A DNA stretch of 57,476 nt from Streptantibioticus rubrisoli (lineage in GTDB: Bacteria; Actinomycetota; Actinomycetes; Streptomycetales; Streptomycetaceae), in contig NZ_JANFNH010000048.1 in assembly GCF_024436055.1 (NCBI RefSeq), positions 1 through 57,476 of the forward strand, given 5' to 3'. Every line of letters begins with the position of its first letter. Position 1 is the stretch's first letter. A model generated the notes under the pieces. It searched no databases, had not been told where the DNA came from, and saw nothing but the letters and a program-made list of their open reading frames with translations. A program made the position numbers and the translations under genes. Shown piece after piece: positions 53,712 to 57,476 of the stretch.

Positions 53712-54608
53712 CTACTCGTGCCCCGCCCATTTCAGCGTGTTCTGCCCACCGTTGTCCCAGTTGACGACCACGCTGTCACCGGAGCGGGTCAAGGTCGCGG
53801 CCTGGTAGTCGCTCTCCTTGTCGCTGCCCATGGGCTTGAGGGCTATGCGGAAGGAGCCGTCGCTGCGGTCCATACCGATGCCGAGGAGGATGCCGTTACT
53901 GTCTCCGGGATTGAGGAAGTTGACTGAGTAGTCGCCCTTGGCCTGCCCCGAGGTGTACTTGCTGCCGATGGTGAGGGTTTTGCCGCTCGCGTCCTGCCAC
54001 TGCCCCTCGAACCCCGTCGCGGGTGGCGGGGTCGCGTAGCCGTCGGTGGGGTCGTCGGTCGGGCTCTCGCCCGTGCCGTCGGTGGCGCTCACGCTCGGCT
54101 GAACCGACGACGATTGCGTCGCCTGCGCCGACGGGCTCTTGTCGGCCACGGGCTTGGGGCCGCCACCACCGCTCGTCGCGAGGTACACCCCACCGGCGAC
54201 GAGCACCACTGCCGCGACGGCGGAACCAGCGATGACGGCGAGTCGCCGCTTCCCGGCACTACCGCCTTCGGGAGGCTGCGGGTAGAGCGATCCGAACGGG
54301 GGCGATCCGAACTGGGGCGATCCGAACTGGGGCGGCCCGTACGAAGGCGCGGACGGAGACCCGTACTGGGGGCCGCCCTGAGGGCCGTACGGCGGCTGCG
54401 CCGGGTACGGGGGCTGACCGCCGTACGGGCCAGGGCCCTGCGGGGTGGCCGAGACACCTGGTGTCGCATACGGGTTGGGCTGCCCAACTGGTCCCTGTGC
54501 CGGAGGCGGCGCGTACGGCCCCGGAGCGGCGCCTGTATCCGCCGGTGGCTGCTGCGGGGTTCCGTATCCGTGACCATCCTGCTGAGGCTGCCCGGACGGG
54601 TACGTCAT
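53712..54608 (-). CDS. membrane protein with Pro/Gly/Tyr-rich N-terminus, DUF-type
   Basis: A 298-residue protein. Residues 1-120 are low-complexity (Pro, Gly, Tyr, Gln; repeated GSPQFGSPPFGS units), 122-143 form one membrane helix (LAVIAGSAVAAVVLVAGGVYL), a Ser/Thr/Pro linker follows, and 200-298 is a beta-rich extracellular domain with FEGQWQDASGKTLTIGSKY. It is read from ATG 54608. Function unknown. No ribosome site is unusual. Confidence 0.7.
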   Translation of the reverse strand: MTYPSGQPQQDGHGYGTPQQPPADTGAAPGPYAPPPAQGPVGQPNPYATPGVSATPQGPGPYGGQPPYPAQPPYGPQGGPQYGSPSAPSYGPPQFGSPQFGSPPFGSLYPQPPEGGSAGKRRLAVIAGSAVAAVVLVAGGVYLATSGGGGPKPVADKSPSAQATQSSSVQPSVSATDGTGESPTDDPTDGYATPPPATGFEGQWQDASGKTLTIGSKYTSGQAKGDYSVNFLNPGDSNGILLGIGMDRSDGSFRIALKPMGSDKESDYQAATLTRSGDSVVVNWDNGGQNTLKWAGHE

Positions 54609-55027
54609 GGGTGTGGGATCTCCTTGTCGGGTCCGGAGCAGGTGGCACCGCCCGGCCCCCCGCCCACCCCCAAAGATTCACTCAACGCGTCACCGTAACA
54701 AGTGGGTTTCCGGCCCGGCCGAGCTCCGCTACGACGGCGAACCAGCGCCAACGGCATCGTGAACCGCGAGTCACCCAGCTTGACGGAAGGGGTGGGTGCT
54801 AGGCACGCACTCGCCGTTCCCGCGATGTCTCCCTGCCCCAGCATGTGGACGTTCTTGAGGTCAGAGGCACATACACACGGGTGCGCCCCGGCTCAGCCTG
54901 GCCACCTGCGGCGTCACACCGGCCAACTGGACTCAGCCCTAATGGAGTTGACGGCGGACCCCCGGGACGCTCCCGCCTTCGGCGCCGCTGTCCAGCACTT
55001 CAGCAATGGACGGCAAGGCGCCGTGCA
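54609..55027. other. 419-bp region without a gene
   Basis: Intergenic between the membrane protein and the frameshifted deacetylase. It shows no coding signal that I trust and no hairpin stronger than background. Confidence 0.35.
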
Positions 55028-55833
55028 CTACGTGTTGAGGAGGCTGCGCAGGTCGGCGATTTCGTAGCCGTGGGCGCGGAGGGTGTCGATCAGCTGTGGC
55101 AGGGCGTCAGCGCCGAGGACCGTGTTCTGGCCGTCGGAGCCCACGTGCATCCGATGATCTCGCCCGGGCGCAGCGCGTCCATGGCGCGCTGGATGACTTT
55201 CCGTACGGTCATCCTGCCTTTCGGGGCGAGGTAGCCGTTGGTATCGGTGGTCCATTCGATGTCGGCGAAGCCAAGGGCGTTGACTTCCGTGATCTGCTGG
55301 GGGTTGGTTTCGCCGTAGGGGAAGCGGAAGAACGGCAGCGGTGCGGTGCCGGTGGCGGTACGGATGGCGTGGTCGGCTCGCAGGACCTCGGCCGCGCCTT
55401 GGGCGGGTCGCAGTGCTTGGAAGTGCGGGTGGCTGTAGGAGTGGTTGCCGATTCCGTATCCGGCCTTCGCGATCGCGCGTGCGGCGGCCGGGTGACGGTC
55501 GGCGAAGTCACCGGTGAGGAAGAAAGTGGCCGGGACGTGGTACCGGCGCAGCACGCGCAGCACGGTGTCGAGGCCCTCAACGTCCCAGGCGGCGTTGAAC
55601 GTTAGCGCCACCACGCGCTGTCGCGTGGGCATCGTACGGTTCTCGGATCCGTACAAGGCCCGCAACCGGTCGGTGCGAAGGGGGCGTTCGATAGCTGTGT
55701 GCACCGTCCGAGTGCCCGCATGGTCGCGTCCGGCGATGGCTGTCGGTGCCGTGCCGAGCACCGTCATCGCTGAGGCGACGACGGCCACCACGCTGCCCAG
55801 GATCCTGTGAGCTGCTCGTGGGGAAGGAGTCAC
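55028..55833 (-). pseudogene. polysaccharide deacetylase (NodB), frameshifted near the end
   Basis: A secreted NodB-domain protein: signal peptide (1-34), then ALTFNAAWDVEGLD, GNHSYSHPHF and FFRFPYGETNPQQI. Motif 1 reads TFNAAW where active enzymes have TFDDG, so the catalytic base is an Asn. The frame changes near 55154: the first frame ends ALRPGEIIG and then reads out of frame, while HVGSDGQNTVLGADALPQL and LRAHGYEIADLRSLLN continue in another frame to 55028. A single base loss explains it. Confidence 0.75.
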
Positions 55834-55928
55834 GCCCGCACGCTAACGGTGGCCACGGCGGACAGAGGTGGGCCCTCGAACGGGTTACGTGGGTGAGAAC
55901 GACTGTGACGGTGCGCCATGCTGGCCTG

Positions 55929-56402
55929 GTGACGATCAGCGACCGAAGGGTCCTGTCCCGCCGTACACTCCTGGCTGCCTGCGGCGCGGGTCTGTTGAAG
56001 CCCCAGCTCAATGGGGGTACGACCCAGGCCATGTCTGCGGCAGGAGCCGGGGACGGTACGCTGCCCGCGCCCGAGCATCATGTGGCCGGTGGGCCGAAGA
56101 CGCTCGCCCTCACCTTCGGTAACGTCCCCAATCCGCTGTACACGCCAGGGGTACTCGCCGTTCTGGCGCGTTACCACGTTCCAGTGACCTTCTTCGTGCT
56201 GGGTGCCAACGCGGCCAAGTACCCAGACACCGTGCGGCGTGTCGCCGACGAAGGGCACGTACTGGGCAATCACACCTGCAACCACCCGAACCTCGGCCAC
56301 CTGTCCACGCCGCGCATCCGTGGCGAGATCGAGCGAACGCAACAGTTCGTCACCGAGATCACCGGACGAGCCCCGGTCCTCTTCCGGGTCCCGGGCGGGT
56401 GA
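55929..56402 (+). pseudogene. truncated polysaccharide deacetylase
   Basis: From GTG 55929, a Tat-like signal (SRRTLLAACGAGLL) and the first half of a NodB domain (PKTLALTFGNVPNP, FFVLGANAAKYPDT, GNHTCNHPNLGHLS), ending at LFRVPGG and a stop at 56402, about halfway through the domain. After it another frame carries GVFGQAMSTVHNQG to 56511, which is weakly similar to the missing part. Motif 1 is TFGN, again without the Asp pair. Decayed or truncated gene. Confidence 0.65.
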
Positions 56403-56507
56403 CACGCCGCAAGGTTCGAGCGGTGTGTTCGGTCAGGCCATGAGCACAGTGCACAACCAAGGGAAGAACGTCGAAACCATCTCAACGATGCAGTCCTCAG
56501 GCCCTAG

Positions 56508-57359
56508 TTGAACATCGACCATCCAGATGTCGCCCAACTACCCACAGAAAAGTGGCACGTGACCAAGCAAGACGCGAACAAGGCACTATCGGGGCCCGGT
56601 CCGACCCACGGGCGGCCCGTCAGACGAGACGTACTGCGGCTGGCGATCGCCCTCGGCGCGCTGGCAGCGCCGGGCACCCTCGGCGCCACCAGCGCCAAGG
56701 CGGCGGACCGTTCACATGTACCGGGCCACTTGGCGGGCCAGGACGTGACAAAACTGCCGCTCACCGAGAGGAAAGTAGCCCTGACTTTCGACTGCGGCAG
56801 TACCCCGGACGGCGTCGACAAGGTCCTGACCGCCCTGGGCGAACACGCGCTCCCCGCGACCTTCTTCATGACCGGTCGCTTCGCCTCAACCCATTCGGAT
56901 GCCGCCCGACGCATCGGCCATCAGCACCCGGGCGGCAACCATTCCATGACCCATCCGATGTTCACGAAGCTCACCCGCGACCAGCGGGCACGGGAGGTCT
57001 GGTCAGCAGCCGGTGCCATCAACAAAGCGGTCGGGCGGCCGCCCGTGCCGTTCTTCCGCTTCCCCTTCGGCGACGTCAACCGAGAGTGCATCGCCGACGT
57101 CAACGCTGAGGGATACGTGTGCGTCCGCTGGACAGTTGACACCTGTGGCTGGAAGGGCACCTCTGGTGGAGCCACCACCGACACCGTCATCGACCGCGTG
57201 ATGGAAGCCCTCACCCCAGGGGCCATCGTCCTGATGCACGTGGGGAGCACCAGCGCCACCGACCCCTCGACTGTCGACGCCACCGCACTGCCCCACCTCA
57301 TCAAGGCAATCAACGATCAGGGCTACGGCTACACCACGCTGGACGCTCTTTTCTCCTGA
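56508..57359 (+). CDS. polysaccharide deacetylase (NodB domain), probably exported
   Basis: A 283-residue protein (from TTG 56508; GTG 56559 is an alternative start). Residues 38-66 look like a twin-arginine signal (RRDVLRLAIALGALAAPG). The NodB domain shows ALTFDCGSTPDG with D95, HSMTHP with H145 and H149, FFRFPFGDVNRE, TCGWKGTSGG and VLMHVG. The second Asp of the TFDD motif is Cys here. Such enzymes remove N- or O-acetyl groups from chitin, peptidoglycan or other sugars. It is the only intact member of three neighbours. Confidence 0.75.
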   Translation: MNIDHPDVAQLPTEKWHVTKQDANKALSGPGPTHGRPVRRDVLRLAIALGALAAPGTLGATSAKAADRSHVPGHLAGQDVTKLPLTERKVALTFDCGSTPDGVDKVLTALGEHALPATFFMTGRFASTHSDAARRIGHQHPGGNHSMTHPMFTKLTRDQRAREVWSAAGAINKAVGRPPVPFFRFPFGDVNRECIADVNAEGYVCVRWTVDTCGWKGTSGGATTDTVIDRVMEALTPGAIVLMHVGSTSATDPSTVDATALPHLIKAINDQGYGYTTLDALFS

Positions 57360-57476
57360 CCACCGAAGCGTGCCGCACACGCATGCACGACCCGGAGCCA
57401 ATGCCCGCATCGATTCCTTGATACTGGGGATCGCGGCGGCGCGGTGGCGCCTGGGGAATGCCCCGGGCGCCACCGC

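Overview
The window is high-GC actinobacterial DNA, almost certainly Streptomyces. It carries the mycothiol glycosyltransferase mshA, the WhiG anti-sigma factor rsiG, the nickel regulator nur, the divergent phoU / phoR-phoP locus with a PHO box, carD, an HbhA-type locus, and many genes whose -10 box (TANNNT) lies 6-8 nt before the start codon, as expected for leaderless mRNAs. From memory, the gene order from about 0.35 to 41 kb follows the conserved core around SCO416x-SCO424x of S. coelicolor.

Core part, 0.35-41 kb. Left to right: a MoaD/ThiS protein and an LmeA-like DUF2993 protein; a sulfur unit with a 26-codon Cys/Arg leader peptide before a rhodanese and a DUF1416 gene; DsrE, nitrobindin-like protein, nur, ygfZ, dtd; rsiG, asparaginase, two acetyltransferases, asd; an Xre regulator + HbhA-like + DUF2516 trio; a receiver-PP2C phosphatase, NlpC/P60 hydrolase, mshA, MFS exporter, gpmA, Na+/H+ antiporter, a 27-residue Cys-rich metallothionein-like peptide; phoU, phoRP, a lipoprotein, carD, ispD-ispF, cysS, rlmB, DoxX, a sugar nucleotidyltransferase. 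Where MsiK, the shared sugar-ABC-importer ATPase, is expected (41.06-41.44 kb), only a frameshifted C-terminal stump remains.

Accessory part, 41.6-57.4 kb. It begins at tRNA-Thr(TGT), beside a frameshifted large serine recombinase whose reading frame runs antisense through the tRNA. A possible right end, with a partial copy of the tRNA 3' end followed by a terminator, lies near 53.5 kb, suggesting a roughly 12 kb integrated element. Its main cargo is a compact operon (47.9 to 44.7 kb, minus strand): Ser/Thr-kinase-type ATPase, single-pass membrane protein, radical SAM/SPASM enzyme, a 44-residue acidic peptide ending PGCGDDNPYN, and an aminoglycoside-phosphotransferase-fold kinase. A divergent Xre-TPR regulator shares a perfect palindrome with it. 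This looks like an unclassified radical-SAM RiPP system and is the best candidate for something undescribed. The rest of the region has a Nudix hydrolase, membrane and OGG-fold-like proteins, IS-end and gpmA-tail remnants, and a run of three polysaccharide deacetylase genes, two of them broken.
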